Notes: generated from the sequence alone by a model not told the origin. Shown: positions 1 through 9,626, counted from the first letter of the stretch. The stretch: DNA of 64,000 nt from Candidatus Aminicenantota bacterium (GCA_018262835.1 JADFDP010000005.1:1-64000); one strand, 5' to 3'. Numbers and translations: made by a program.

Positions 1-2
1 CG

Positions 3-980
3 CCGTATTCCGAATTTCCCGATAGGGAACAGATCATCAAGTCGCTGGCTGACCAGGCAACCGTCTATCCCGCCGGCACGCATTTTCAATATTCCAACCT
101 GGGTTTTGCCCTGGCGGGGGAGCTCGTCGCCCGGGTTTCGGCCCGGGACTATGCCGATTATGTCAAGGAGAAAATACTTGTGCCGCTCGGCCTCGGCGAC
201 ACCCGGCCGGAGCTCCCCGAAGAGCACAGGGGCGGCCGGCTCGCCGCCGGCTATTCATCCGTTACGCGCGAAGGCATCATGAACAAGATGCCTTTTTTTC
301 AGGCCGAAGGCATCGCGCCGGCGGCGGGCTTTTCCTCGACCGCGGCGGACCTGGCGCGATTCGCATCCTGGCAGTTTCGCCTTCTCGGGGGCGGAAAGGA
401 GGAAATCCTGCGCGCCAACACGCTGAGGGAAATGCAGCGGTTCCAATGGATGGACCCGGACAACACCTGGGGGCTGGGATTCACCGTTTGGAACCGCAAC
501 GGGACAATCTACGCCGGGCACGGCGGGATCTGCGCGGGGTACCGGTCGCAGCTTACGTTGCAGCCGAAAGAGAAAATCGCGGCGGTATTTCTGACCAACT
601 CTTCCGGCGTGAACTCCTGGATATACGCCCAGCGCGCCTGCGAGATCGTGGCTCCGGCCGTTGCCGAGGCGCTGGCAGCGCCCGCTGCGGCAAAACAGCC
701 CGATCCCGCGCTGAAAAAATACGAGGGAACGTACAGCTCGTATCCCTGGGGCGGGGAGTGCGCGGTTTTGCTCTGGCAGGGCGGCTTGGCCATGGTGGAA
801 TTCCCGACCAGCAATCCGCTCGCAGGACTGGAAGTGCTTGAACACATCGAGGGGAACCGGTTCAGGGCCGTCGGCGGCGACGGCGAACCGGCGGCCGAGG
901 AAACCGTCTTTGAAACGGACGGCAGCGGCAGGGTCACGAGAATGTGGAATGAAGGCAATTTCAAACCCAAGGTGCGGTAA
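3..980 (+). CDS. Serine hydrolase / class C beta-lactamase-related protein (5' partial)
   Basis: The reading frame is open from position 3 upstream of the listed GTG (PYSEFPDREQIIKSLADQATVYPAGTHFQYSNLGFALAGELVA...). It contains a YSN motif and a late HGG motif typical of beta-lactamase/PBP4* family enzymes. Confidence 0.85.
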   Translation, partial: PYSEFPDREQIIKSLADQATVYPAGTHFQYSNLGFALAGELVARVSARDYADYVKEKILVPLGLGDTRPELPEEHRGGRLAAGYSSVTREGIMNKMPFFQAEGIAPAAGFSSTAADLARFASWQFRLLGGGKEEILRANTLREMQRFQWMDPDNTWGLGFTVWNRNGTIYAGHGGICAGYRSQLTLQPKEKIAAVFLTNSSGVNSWIYAQRACEIVAPAVAEALAAPAAAKQPDPALKKYEGTYSSYPWGGECAVLLWQGGLAMVEFPTSNPLAGLEVLEHIEGNRFRAVGGDGEPAAEETVFETDGSGRVTRMWNEGNFKPKVR

Positions 981-1296
981 ATAAAGATTCAAGAGGGAAT
1001 TGGGGCCAGGTCCTGCATCATAAAATTGGAGTCTTTCCCCTCAGATTTTTCCGGCGGTGAATGTGTAGTGGCCGCCGACGAGCAGCGCTACGGGGCGGAC
1101 AATTAGCTTTTGCCGTAACTCTCCGGTGCCCAGTTTTCCCACCTTGAAGCCGGGGGCGCGTCTCGGCAAACCGCTTGAGTTTTTATGGAAATCCTGATAG
1201 AAAGAGGCAAAAGCGCCGGGTCTTGCCGGGCGACATTGGATCCGCTAGGGTGTATGCGCGATTCGGGCGATGCGCGTCCTGGCCATGTTTTCATTG

Positions 1297-2343
1297 ATGT
1301 ATGACGATGTGACGATATATTATTTCAGCGGCACGGGGAACGCCCTGACGGCGAGCCGCTGGATCACGGAAAGCGCGAAAAAAAAAGGCCGGCAAACCAA
1401 TTTGATCTCCATAGACCGCATCAAGAAGATAGCGGTTCCTGCCGCCGCGGGGAAAAGATTGCTGGGCTTTTGCTACCCGACCCACGGTTTTGGCATTCCC
1501 TGGATCATGCTGAAATTCATATTCAAGTTCCCGGGCAGGGAGAGATGCGACGTGTTTCTCATGAACACCCGGGCGGGCTCGAAGATCGGCAAGCTGTTCC
1601 TGCCCGGGGTGAGCGGGATCGCCCAGCTGCTGCCCGCGCTCATCCTGCTCGGCAAGGGATTCCGCATCCGGGGCCTGCTGCCCCTGGACATGCCTTCGAA
1701 CTGGATATCGATCCATCCCGGCTACAACCCGGCCGCGGTCGCCGCCCTGCTCGCGCGCTGCTGTGTCCGGGTGGACGGCTTTTCTGAAAGGATCCTCTCG
1801 GGCCGGGCCTATTTCCGCCCCAACGTCCTCGTCATGCTGCCGGTCGATATGGCGCTGGCGCCGGTCGCGTTCATGTATTTCCTGTACGGCCGCTTCTTTC
1901 TCGCCAAGGTATTCATCGCCGCGACCGACTGCGACACCTGCAGGCTGTGCGAGCAGAAATGCCCGACCGCCTCGATCCGGATAGTGGATAATCGGCCTTT
2001 CTGGAAATTCACCTGCGAGAGCTGCATGCGCTGCATCAATGTCTGCCCGCGCCGGGCCATCCAGGTTTCGCATCTCCTTGCCGTGATCATTCCGGTTGTC
2101 AGTTCGTTCCTGCCCATCGCGTTGCTGCTGGCAATATTCAATTCTTACATTCCTTCCTCACTAATGAAACCAGCGGATTTTATCATCGACTGGGGAATAT
2201 CATTGACTTTGTTTTTTGTCATATCGGGACTGGTATTCTGGCTGATAAGGATAAAATGGATCAACCAACTATTCTCGGCCACGTCGCTGACGAAATATTG
2301 GCGGCGTTACATGGCGCCCGGGATCAAGCCCAAGGATTTCTAG
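1297..2343 (+). CDS. EFR1-type protein: flavodoxin-like N-terminus plus 4Fe-4S ferredoxin domain and C-terminal TM helices
   Basis: YYFSGTGNALTASRWI (flavodoxin FMN loop) plus CDTCRLCEQKCPTASI and CESCMRCINVCPRRAI; start chosen at the internal ATG. Confidence 0.8.
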   Translation: MYDDVTIYYFSGTGNALTASRWITESAKKKGRQTNLISIDRIKKIAVPAAAGKRLLGFCYPTHGFGIPWIMLKFIFKFPGRERCDVFLMNTRAGSKIGKLFLPGVSGIAQLLPALILLGKGFRIRGLLPLDMPSNWISIHPGYNPAAVAALLARCCVRVDGFSERILSGRAYFRPNVLVMLPVDMALAPVAFMYFLYGRFFLAKVFIAATDCDTCRLCEQKCPTASIRIVDNRPFWKFTCESCMRCINVCPRRAIQVSHLLAVIIPVVSSFLPIALLLAIFNSYIPSSLMKPADFIIDWGISLTLFFVISGLVFWLIRIKWINQLFSATSLTKYWRRYMAPGIKPKDF

Positions 2344-2430
2344 GGGCGATCGTCTTTCTGGATGGGTCATAATTTATTTGCCTGCAAAATGCCGTTGCCA
2401 GCCGGCCCCTGATTCGGGTATGATTCATGC

Positions 2431-3978
2431 ATGAATAGAACGAACAGGCTCTCATCCTTTCTGGCGTCGTTGTCGCCGGGGTTCTGGGTCGCCGTGGGGG
2501 TCATGGCCGTGCAGCTCCCGGCCGTCCTTTCCGGCGGCTTCGGCATGTTCCGCGACGAGTTCTACTACATCGCCTGCAGCGACCGCCTGGCCTGGGGCTT
2601 TGTCGACCACCCGCCCCTGTCGATCTCAATCCTGCGCCTGCTGCGCCTGGCGTTCGGCGATTCGCTGCTGGCGCTGCGCCTGGTGCCGGCCCTGGCCGTG
2701 GCCGCGCTGGCCTGGCTGAGCGGCCGGCTGGCAAAGGAGATGGGCGGCTCTTCCTTCGCCCAGTTCCTGGCGGCGCTGGCCTGCGGCGTGGCGCCTGTTT
2801 ATCTTGCCGTGGGCAGCTTCTATTCGATGAACATCTTCGAGCCGCTCTGTTGGATGGGCTGCGCCTGGCTGCTGCTGCGCATGATCGCCGGCGGCCGCCG
2901 CGAGCTCTGGGTCCCCTTCGGTGTTCTGGCCGGGGTGGCGCTGCTCAACAAGCACAGCATGCTCTTTTTCGGCGCCGCGCTCGTGGCCGGGCTGCTGCTG
3001 ACCCGGGAGCGCCGGCTGCTGGCCGGCAAGTGGCCCTGGATCGGCGGCGCCATCGCCTTATGGTTCCTGCTGCCCAACCTGGTCTGGCTTTTCCGTCACG
3101 ACTGGGCTACCCTGGAGTTCATGCGCAATGCGCAAGCATGGAAGAATCTCCCCATGTCGCCCCTGGAGTTTTTCAAGGCGCAGGTGCTGCTGCAGCATCC
3201 CCTGACCCTGCCGCTCTGGCTGGCCGGGCTGGCGGCCCTGTTTTTCCATCCGCGGTTGAAAAAATACCGCAGCTTTGCTTTCGCTTTTGTCTTCCTCTTC
3301 ATCCTGTTCGTGGCGCAGCGGGGCAAGCCCTACTATCTCTCTCCGTTCTTTCCCCTGCTCCTGGCCGCCGGCGCCGTGCTTGTTGAGCGATTTGCCGCCG
3401 GCAGGCTCGGACGCGGCGCCCGCACCGCCTATGCCGCGCTGCTCCTGGTCGGAGGCCTGGTCATGCTGCCCATGTGGGTGCCGCTGCTGCCGGTCGAGAC
3501 GCATATCCGCTACACCCGCGCCATCGGCATGGAGCCGCCGCAGATGGAGCGCGGTCGAAAGACGGAGCTGCACCAGGTCTATGCCGACCGCTTCGGCTGG
3601 CGGGAGATGGTGGCCGTGGTAGCCAGGGCCTACGACTCCCTCTCCCCGGAGGAGCAGGCGGAATGCTCCATCTACACGCAAAACTACGGCGAAGCCGGGG
3701 CCGTGGACTATTTCGGCAAGCGCTACGGGCTGCCCAAAGCCATCTCGGGGCACAATAACTATTGGCTGTGGGGACCGGGCGAGCGCTCGGGCAAAGTGCT
3801 GATCATCATCGGCGGCGATCGCCAGGATCACCTGCAGGCCTATGAGGAGGCGACCCTCTTCGCCGTCCACAACAACCGCTACGCCATGCCCGCGGAGACC
3901 GATCTGCCCATCTGGATCTGCCGGAGGCCCAAGGTCACCCTGGAGCAGATCTGGCCGGAGGTAAAAGATTTCGGGTGA
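2431..3978 (+). CDS. Glycosyltransferase family 39 / ArnT-PMT-like membrane protein
   Basis: GGFGMFRDEFYYIACSDRLAWGFVDHPPLS near the N-terminus (typical DE/DHPP motifs) and multiple TM segments. Confidence 0.85.
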   Translation: MNRTNRLSSFLASLSPGFWVAVGVMAVQLPAVLSGGFGMFRDEFYYIACSDRLAWGFVDHPPLSISILRLLRLAFGDSLLALRLVPALAVAALAWLSGRLAKEMGGSSFAQFLAALACGVAPVYLAVGSFYSMNIFEPLCWMGCAWLLLRMIAGGRRELWVPFGVLAGVALLNKHSMLFFGAALVAGLLLTRERRLLAGKWPWIGGAIALWFLLPNLVWLFRHDWATLEFMRNAQAWKNLPMSPLEFFKAQVLLQHPLTLPLWLAGLAALFFHPRLKKYRSFAFAFVFLFILFVAQRGKPYYLSPFFPLLLAAGAVLVERFAAGRLGRGARTAYAALLLVGGLVMLPMWVPLLPVETHIRYTRAIGMEPPQMERGRKTELHQVYADRFGWREMVAVVARAYDSLSPEEQAECSIYTQNYGEAGAVDYFGKRYGLPKAISGHNNYWLWGPGERSGKVLIIIGGDRQDHLQAYEEATLFAVHNNRYAMPAETDLPIWICRRPKVTLEQIWPEVKDFG

Positions 3979-4041
3979 TTCAGCGGTTCACGTTGATCTA
4001 TCTGCGAGTCTACTCCTCCAGCTTGAATTCCGCAGGCTGTC

Positions 4042-5352
4042 CTAGTTTTTTGTGACCAGCCCCAGGCGAAGGCTTTTCTGAACAGAGGAGAGCAACTCTT
4101 TCGGCACTTCCTCCATGGCTGCCAGACGAGGCCATGCAGATAAAGCTGTAGCCGCTTGTTCCATGATGGCGCCCGCATTTCTGATGCCGAATTGATCGGC
4201 CACTGCCAGGAGATCCTTCTTGTTGAAATCGTCTCTTTTGCCGTTTATGCTCATTTGGTGCCGATGAGTATATTTGCCGGAAGGATTATATGCCCAGACC
4301 AAATCGAATGCCGGGCTGAGTCGCCAGCGGCCCTTGCGGTCCATGAGAAATGCGATATTGCGAGTGTGGTCGTCCTGGTTGCGGGCAAGCACATTGAAAA
4401 CCATGCGCCTGAAAAGCTCCTCCATGGCCGGGTAGCCGAGTTCGAGCCGCTGGATGACCTGCAGGGCTTGCTCGTAGCTGGTTTGGCCTGTGGCGTTGAA
4501 ATCGTAATGAGCCATGGCGCAGAGGGATTGCATGTGTATCTTGCCGCTGTCGTCGCGATCGAACCGGCGCGTCATGAAATGCGCCCGGGGACCCTCCTTG
4601 AGCAGGCGGCAGGCGGTCATTTCGATTCCGGCCTGGGTGGCCATCCGGTGATAAACGTATTCCAGCCTTCCGTAGCCTTGGGGATCCCCTAATGACGTGT
4701 CCTTCACTCCGTCGAACTTGATTATCCAAGACTCGAATCCGGGAGGAGGAAGCACTTGGCCGGAGCGCACGGCATCCGTCCTTGGATTCCAGGCGATCAC
4801 GGCTTTTGCCCTGTTGCCGCCCGCGGATGTGCCTACGCGAATAATTGTTTTCAACGCTTCCGCCTTGCTTCCTTTCAAGTTCGCCGCCCAGCCGGTCCGA
4901 TGATGCAGGATGTCAGCGGCCAACCGCGAAAGTTTTCCGATCTCGATCGGAACCGCTTTTCCCGGCCGCGGGCCGCATGCCGGCTTGAACTCGAGAGCGC
5001 CCATGGCCCGGTTTCCCATGGTGCAGAGCCTTTCCAGCGGCGTGAAGTCGGCTATAGCGCGCCCCTGACTTGACAGCCAGGCATTGATGATGGCGTTGCC
5101 GAAGCGGTCGGGCAGCGCATCGGCCAGCAGGCCAGGCAAGCGGTGGTAGGTTTCCCTTTTCAAGAGGGGGAACGAAAATATGCCGCTGCGCAAGGGCATC
5201 GTCAGGGGGGCGATATCCAGCCCCCGCTTCAGGAAGGAAGCCTCGTATTCGAACTCTCCGATATCGCGTTCCTTGTTCCAGGCCACGACGCCGGCATCCT
5301 GTTCCCATAAACGAACCCAGGCAAAGTCGACCCGTTTACCGCGCGAGGCCAT
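4042..5352 (-). CDS. hipA: HipA-like toxin kinase
   Basis: RNQDDHTRNIAFLMD, SPAFDLVWAYNP and HipA N-terminal features; directly follows an XRE-family gene. Confidence 0.92.
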   Translation of the reverse strand: MASRGKRVDFAWVRLWEQDAGVVAWNKERDIGEFEYEASFLKRGLDIAPLTMPLRSGIFSFPLLKRETYHRLPGLLADALPDRFGNAIINAWLSSQGRAIADFTPLERLCTMGNRAMGALEFKPACGPRPGKAVPIEIGKLSRLAADILHHRTGWAANLKGSKAEALKTIIRVGTSAGGNRAKAVIAWNPRTDAVRSGQVLPPPGFESWIIKFDGVKDTSLGDPQGYGRLEYVYHRMATQAGIEMTACRLLKEGPRAHFMTRRFDRDDSGKIHMQSLCAMAHYDFNATGQTSYEQALQVIQRLELGYPAMEELFRRMVFNVLARNQDDHTRNIAFLMDRKGRWRLSPAFDLVWAYNPSGKYTHRHQMSINGKRDDFNKKDLLAVADQFGIRNAGAIMEQAATALSAWPRLAAMEEVPKELLSSVQKSLRLGLVTKN

Positions 5353-5359
5353 AGCTGAG

Positions 5360-5689
5360 TCACTCCTTCTTGCCGCGTTTGCTGCCGGAGCCGGAGGCTC
5401 TCTCCCTTTCCCGGCCTTTCAGCTTGGCAAGTTGCACCGGGCTTGGTCCGGTTTCGGGGAAAAAGGCGTCCAGTGAGGCCAGGCTTCCCATGGCCCTGAG
5501 GATCCTAATCAAGGATGCCAGCGTGCATGGCCGTCCCGTTTCCAAGTATTGCAATGACCGAACGGATACTCCGGACTTCGCTGCCAGCTCCGATTGAGTC
5601 ACATTGCGGTTCAGGCGTTCGCGCTGCAACCGGTTTCCCAATTCGCTCAGGATCGCTTTGTCACTCATGCTTTCCAGGTCCATGGCCAT
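5360..5689 (-). CDS. hipB: HipB-like XRE-family antitoxin/regulator
   Basis: LGNRLQRERLNRNVTQSELAAKSGVSVRSLQYLETGRPCTLASLIRILRAMG is an XRE HTH; 7 nt upstream of hipA on the same strand. Confidence 0.88.
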   Translation of the reverse strand: MAMDLESMSDKAILSELGNRLQRERLNRNVTQSELAAKSGVSVRSLQYLETGRPCTLASLIRILRAMGSLASLDAFFPETGPSPVQLAKLKGRERERASGSGSKRGKKE

Positions 5690-5727
5690 AGTCTAGCAGG
5701 CGGGAGAATCAATTGTCAAGTATAATA

Positions 5728-5869
5728 CGCAATATAGTGCATATTAATGGCAATATGAGGCAATAAAACGCATTTAATTGCGATTTAACAAATTTATTAA
5801 AATATTATTTAACACGCAATAAAGTGCATATAAAAGCACTTTTATGCTTATAAAGCGCAATATATTGCA
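5728..5869. promoter_or_regulatory. Four operator-like palindromes (CGCAATwwAnTGCr) upstream of hipBA
   Basis: cgcaatatagtgca (5728-5741), cgcatttaattgcg (5769-5782, reverse orientation), cgcaataaagtgca (5815-5828), cgcaatatattgca (5856-5869). Confidence 0.7.
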
Positions 5870-6079
5870 TGCAATATTCAGGACATGAAATGAATATATC
5901 AACGCGGCTGCATGCCGAGTAATATTTAAAATTCCTGGAGGGCAAAAGACCGCGGGCGGATTGCAACCTTGTTCCTGCGATTAAAAACACGAGCCCAGGG
6001 CACCCGCGCGGGGCGCTCCTGCATGGGCGGGCCAGGGAAAACAATTCGTCCTGCAAATACGTTCAATTCACATGGAGAC

Positions 6080-6349
6080 ATGATGGAACCCATTAAAAGA
6101 TCATTCAACAAGCGGGCGTTCACCGCCATCATGGCCGGGTTGACGGCCCTGACCCTGCCCTTCACGGGGCTGATCCTGCACGGCTATTCGGAAGGCGCCA
6201 TCAGCGGCGACAGGCATTTCTGGTTAATGGCCCATGTCGTTTTGGGCTTTCTTTTCGTTGTCTTCGCCGCCTGGCATGCCATAATCAACCGCCGCGCCCT
6301 GCTGAACTACATCAAGTCGGGAGTGGCCGGGGCGCTGCCGGGAAAATAA
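6080..6349 (+). CDS. DUF4405-type small membrane protein
   Basis: MMEPIKRSFNKRAFTAIMAGLTALTLPFTGLILHGY...HFWLMAHVVLGFLFVVFAAWHAIINRRALLNYIK; the conserved part begins at 6080/6083, not at the longer ORF start. Confidence 0.75.
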   Translation: MMEPIKRSFNKRAFTAIMAGLTALTLPFTGLILHGYSEGAISGDRHFWLMAHVVLGFLFVVFAAWHAIINRRALLNYIKSGVAGALPGK

Positions 6350-6350
6350 G

Positions 6351-6381
6351 CAGCCGGGCGGCGGCACGCCCGCTGCGGCTG
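6351..6381. terminator. GC-rich hairpin between convergent genes
   Basis: CAGCCGGGCGGCGGCACGCCCGCTGCGGCTG: outer arms CAGCCG/CGGCTG, between convergent CDS. Confidence 0.4.
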
Positions 6382-6402
6382 AAGATTGCCCTTGATGCCG
6401 GC

Positions 6403-6783
6403 CTAGTATTGCCGGATCCCCTCCACGTTGAAGCTCCAGTTGAATGGGGGATAGGGAGCGTGGTATTCCAGGTTGCCGTGGATGCGGTCCTCCGACACGA
6501 AGGCGCCCAGGAATTCGCAGCTCTTGCCGCCGGTGAGCGTGGATTCGAAATGGAAGACCACCTCGCCGTCGCTGACCGTGTAAGTTCCCTCGCCCTGGTT
6601 GCCGTCGATCGGGATCAGGATCCCCTTTTCACTGCCGCCCAGGAACGTGAAGGCGAATTGTTCCTCGCTGCCCAGAAGGAACGACCAGTCCCCCATGATG
6701 TTGTACTTTTCGCCCTTGCTGCATCCGGCCTGGGCCAGGAGCAGCACCAGCAGGAACGGCAGCGCGGCTTTTTTCAGTTTCAT
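6403..6783 (-). CDS. Putative lipoprotein, unknown function
   Basis: MKLKKAALPFLLVLLLAQAGCSKG: signal peptide with lipobox. Confidence 0.65.
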   Translation of the reverse strand: MKLKKAALPFLLVLLLAQAGCSKGEKYNIMGDWSFLLGSEEQFAFTFLGGSEKGILIPIDGNQGEGTYTVSDGEVVFHFESTLTGGKSCEFLGAFVSEDRIHGNLEYHAPYPPFNWSFNVEGIRQY

Positions 6784-7064
6784 CTTTCACCTCTCTGTAT
6801 TGGTGAATGAATTCTAGCATATTCGGGTTTTGCAAGGCAGGTTTTGGTAATCAAGATAGGAGCATGGAGGCATGACCCGGGGGCCGTTTAAAGTCACAAA
6901 GTCTGGCACCGTCCCCGGAATTCCAAATTTCCCGAACGCGATGTCCTGTCCGCACGCAGAAAATGACCTATAAACAAGGCATGTCGGGGAGCAATTCTTG
7001 GCATTGATTTTGCAGCAGCAAGGTATCAGCCCCCGCAAAACATGGCCTGGGGGCAGGAGGCATC

Positions 7065-7679
7065 ATGAAGCAAATCGACTGCAGGTTGGATCTATTGGCG
7101 GCTATTTTGGTTGCCGCCGTCTTCGCGGCAGGCTGCAGCAGGGTCCGGATCGAAGATTTCTCGGACCGCTCATTCAACGGTCCGCCGTTGGCCAAGATCG
7201 CGGTCGAATATTTTGAGCCTGACACGGTCAGCCGCCGCAAGGCGGAGCGGGCCTTGGTTTCGGCCTTGCAGGCGCGGTTGTCCGCGGTGGAGTTGCTGCC
7301 TATGTGCGAGGTCATTTTCACCGATGAGCGGATTTCTGACCGGGAGTATGCCGAAAAACTTTCCAGCCGGGGATTTGATGCGTTTTTAACGGTGTGCATG
7401 ACCCGCTTTGATCCAAACAACGGGACGCCGCCCATGGAGATTGACCTGCAAGACCGGGATGAGTCGCATGCGGAGGTCACTATCGACCTCAGCGGTCAAA
7501 AAAGCTGGTTTGCCTGCGAATTGGTCGAATTGAAGAGCCTGCGCTGCGTATGGCGGGCGACGGCCATCACCCATATCGGTTCGGGGCTGCGCTCGTTCCG
7601 CTCTTCCATCCGCCAGCTGGGCAGCCACCTGGCCCAAAGGCTGGCTATTCAGGACCACCTGATTTTAAACCGTTCCTGA
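7065..7679 (+). CDS. Putative lipoprotein, unknown function
   Basis: LLAAILVAAVFAAGCSRVRIEDF lipobox and a coherent protein to the stop. Confidence 0.6.
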   Translation: MKQIDCRLDLLAAILVAAVFAAGCSRVRIEDFSDRSFNGPPLAKIAVEYFEPDTVSRRKAERALVSALQARLSAVELLPMCEVIFTDERISDREYAEKLSSRGFDAFLTVCMTRFDPNNGTPPMEIDLQDRDESHAEVTIDLSGQKSWFACELVELKSLRCVWRATAITHIGSGLRSFRSSIRQLGSHLAQRLAIQDHLILNRS

Positions 7680-8017
7680 AAATCCGCATACTGATTTCCT
7701 GAGAACATTGGGGTCAGGTCCTGTGATATTTATGTTTTAAGATGCTTGTTGTGGCCGTGCAAACATTGTTTTCATTGGTTTTTTTATTTTGACAATCTGT
7801 CCCTGATCTTCTTGCTGGGCGGTCGGTTATCGTTACTGCACTGTAGCCTGTGCTGCCTGGACTATTGCGTTAAAGGCATGATTTATACAAAATTACAGGC
7901 ACCATCCCTCAATTCCGCGAGGTCTCCCTCGATTAGATCCGGCCCGAGGTAAAACATTTCGGGTGATTGTTTGGCGGGGAACAGGGGTTTGATTTTCTTC
8001 CATAGGGGCGAACAAAT

Positions 8018-8046
8018 TTGACATTTTAAAATGACTAGAATACAAT
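8018..8046 (+). promoter_or_regulatory. Sigma70-like promoter with embedded palindrome upstream of tetR
   Basis: TTGACA (8018-8023), 17 nt spacer, TACAAT (8041-8046); palindrome CATTTTAAAATG at 8022-8033. Confidence 0.65.
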
Positions 8047-8063
8047 TTTGGTCAGGAGTCAAA

Positions 8064-8687
8064 ATGAGGCATATCGCCCGGCAAGCCAATATCCGCGAAC
8101 TGATCCTGGACGGAGTGGACGCACTGCTGGCCCGCTTCGGCTACCGGAAAATGACCATGGAGGACCTGGCCCGCCAGGTCGGCATCGGCAAGGGCACGAT
8201 CTACCTTCACTTTCCGGGCAAGGAGGAACTGGCCCTCGCCCACGTCGACCGCATCGCCGAGCGGCTGCTGCGGCGGCTCGGCGAGATTTCCGCCGCCCGT
8301 CGCTCCCCGCCAGAGCGCATCCGGGCGATGCTGGTCACGCGGGTGCTGTTCCGCTTCGACAGCGTCGCCCATTATTCGCAGAACCTCAATGACCTGCTGT
8401 CGGCGGTGCGCAAGGAATTGCTGGCCCGGCGCCAGGGGCATTTTGAAAAAGAGGCGCAGGAAATGGCGAAAGTCCTCGATGAGGGGCGTGAGATGGGCAT
8501 ATTTTCCGGTGCGGACAGCCTGCTCACGGCCCGGCTGCTCATCTGGAGCACCAATTCCATGCTGCCGTTCAACCTGACGGCCCGGGAGCTCGGCAAACGG
8601 GGTGAACTGGAGGAACGCGTTTCGCGACTGGCCGACCTGCTGCTGCAAGGGCTGCTCCAGCGCCCCCGGGATAAGAAATTAAAATGA
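8064..8687 (+). CDS. TetR/AcrR-family transcriptional regulator
   Basis: DALLARFGYRKMTMEDLARQVGIGKGTIYLHFPGKEELAL is a classic TetR HTH. Confidence 0.92.
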   Translation: MRHIARQANIRELILDGVDALLARFGYRKMTMEDLARQVGIGKGTIYLHFPGKEELALAHVDRIAERLLRRLGEISAARRSPPERIRAMLVTRVLFRFDSVAHYSQNLNDLLSAVRKELLARRQGHFEKEAQEMAKVLDEGREMGIFSGADSLLTARLLIWSTNSMLPFNLTARELGKRGELEERVSRLADLLLQGLLQRPRDKKLK

Positions 8688-8735
8688 AAACCCCGTTCAA
8701 AACAATGGCCAGGAAATAAAACCGAGGGGATTAAA

Positions 8736-9626
8736 ATGAAAAAACAATTCAAACTCATCGCATTGTTGCTTCTGGCAAGCACCATGGCCGCCGCGGAAGA
8801 AACAAGCACGGATTTTCCAAGACTTGCAGGTCCGTATCTTGGGCAAAAGCCTCCGGGGAAAACAGCTGAACCGTTCGCTGAAAAAATTGTAGCTGCCGAA
8901 AATAATTTTCACGGATCTGTAGTTTTTTCACCAGACGGAAATGAAGCATATTGGAGTGTGATGGAAAAAATAAGAATTATGTATTCTAAAAAAGTAAATG
9001 GAGTTTGGACAAAACCGGAACTTTTTATTCCCAGTGCTGATGTTCCGTTCTTATCTCCCGACGGAAAAAAATTATTTTATATGGAACAGAACGTTGAACA
9101 AGGAAGAAAATTTGAAGTGCCTAGCGCTATGGATAAAACCGCGACCGGATGGTCTAAAGCATATCCACTGCCGGATATCATAAATAGAATACCAATTATT
9201 CATTGGCAGATATCGGTTGATAAAAAAGGGAATCTCTTTTTTGGTGGCAAAATGAGCGGGAACCAAACATCTAGAATATATTGTGCCGAGTATGTTAATG
9301 GGGCTTACCATGAACCAAAGATGGTTACAAGTTTGAAAGACTACGAAGCTTTTTCTCCATTCATAGCTCCAGATGGAAGTTATCTGATTGTAACTGCTTT
9401 TCGAGAGGAACTTGGATTATATATTCTATTTAAAAAAGCAGACGGAACATGGGCCAAGGGGAAAAACATTTCAGAAAATATTGGAACAAGCGGTGAGCTG
9501 CTTTGCCCTATAGTAACCAGCGACGGCAAATATTTATTCTTTCTTAAAGGAGTTGGTGAAAGGACTATTCCTTATTGGGTAGATGCCTCGTTTATTGAAG
9601 AACTGAGAAAAACAGAGCAAAAATGA
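8736..9626 (+). CDS. Secreted PD40/WD40-like beta-propeller protein (paralogue 1)
   Basis: Signal peptide; FPRLAGPYLGQKPPGKTAEPFAEKIV; repeated FSPDGN/SPDGKK/APDGSY/TSDGKYL motifs. Confidence 0.85.
   Translation: MKKQFKLIALLLLASTMAAAEETSTDFPRLAGPYLGQKPPGKTAEPFAEKIVAAENNFHGSVVFSPDGNEAYWSVMEKIRIMYSKKVNGVWTKPELFIPSADVPFLSPDGKKLFYMEQNVEQGRKFEVPSAMDKTATGWSKAYPLPDIINRIPIIHWQISVDKKGNLFFGGKMSGNQTSRIYCAEYVNGAYHEPKMVTSLKDYEAFSPFIAPDGSYLIVTAFREELGLYILFKKADGTWAKGKNISENIGTSGELLCPIVTSDGKYLFFLKGVGERTIPYWVDASFIEELRKTEQK

Noticed and set aside
255-992. Minus-strand ORF opposite the beta-lactamase-like gene
   Set aside because: Shadow ORF; the plus-strand frame has conserved YSN/HGG motifs and remains open to the window edge.
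5805-6165. Small minus-strand ORFs between hipB and DUF4405
   Set aside because: No conserved features; the region is better explained as hipB operator/intergenic DNA.
6840-7060. Possible tRNA or structured RNA in the intergenic gap
   Set aside because: No cloverleaf with a GGTTCRANYC-type T-arm found; contains only a REP-like fragment.
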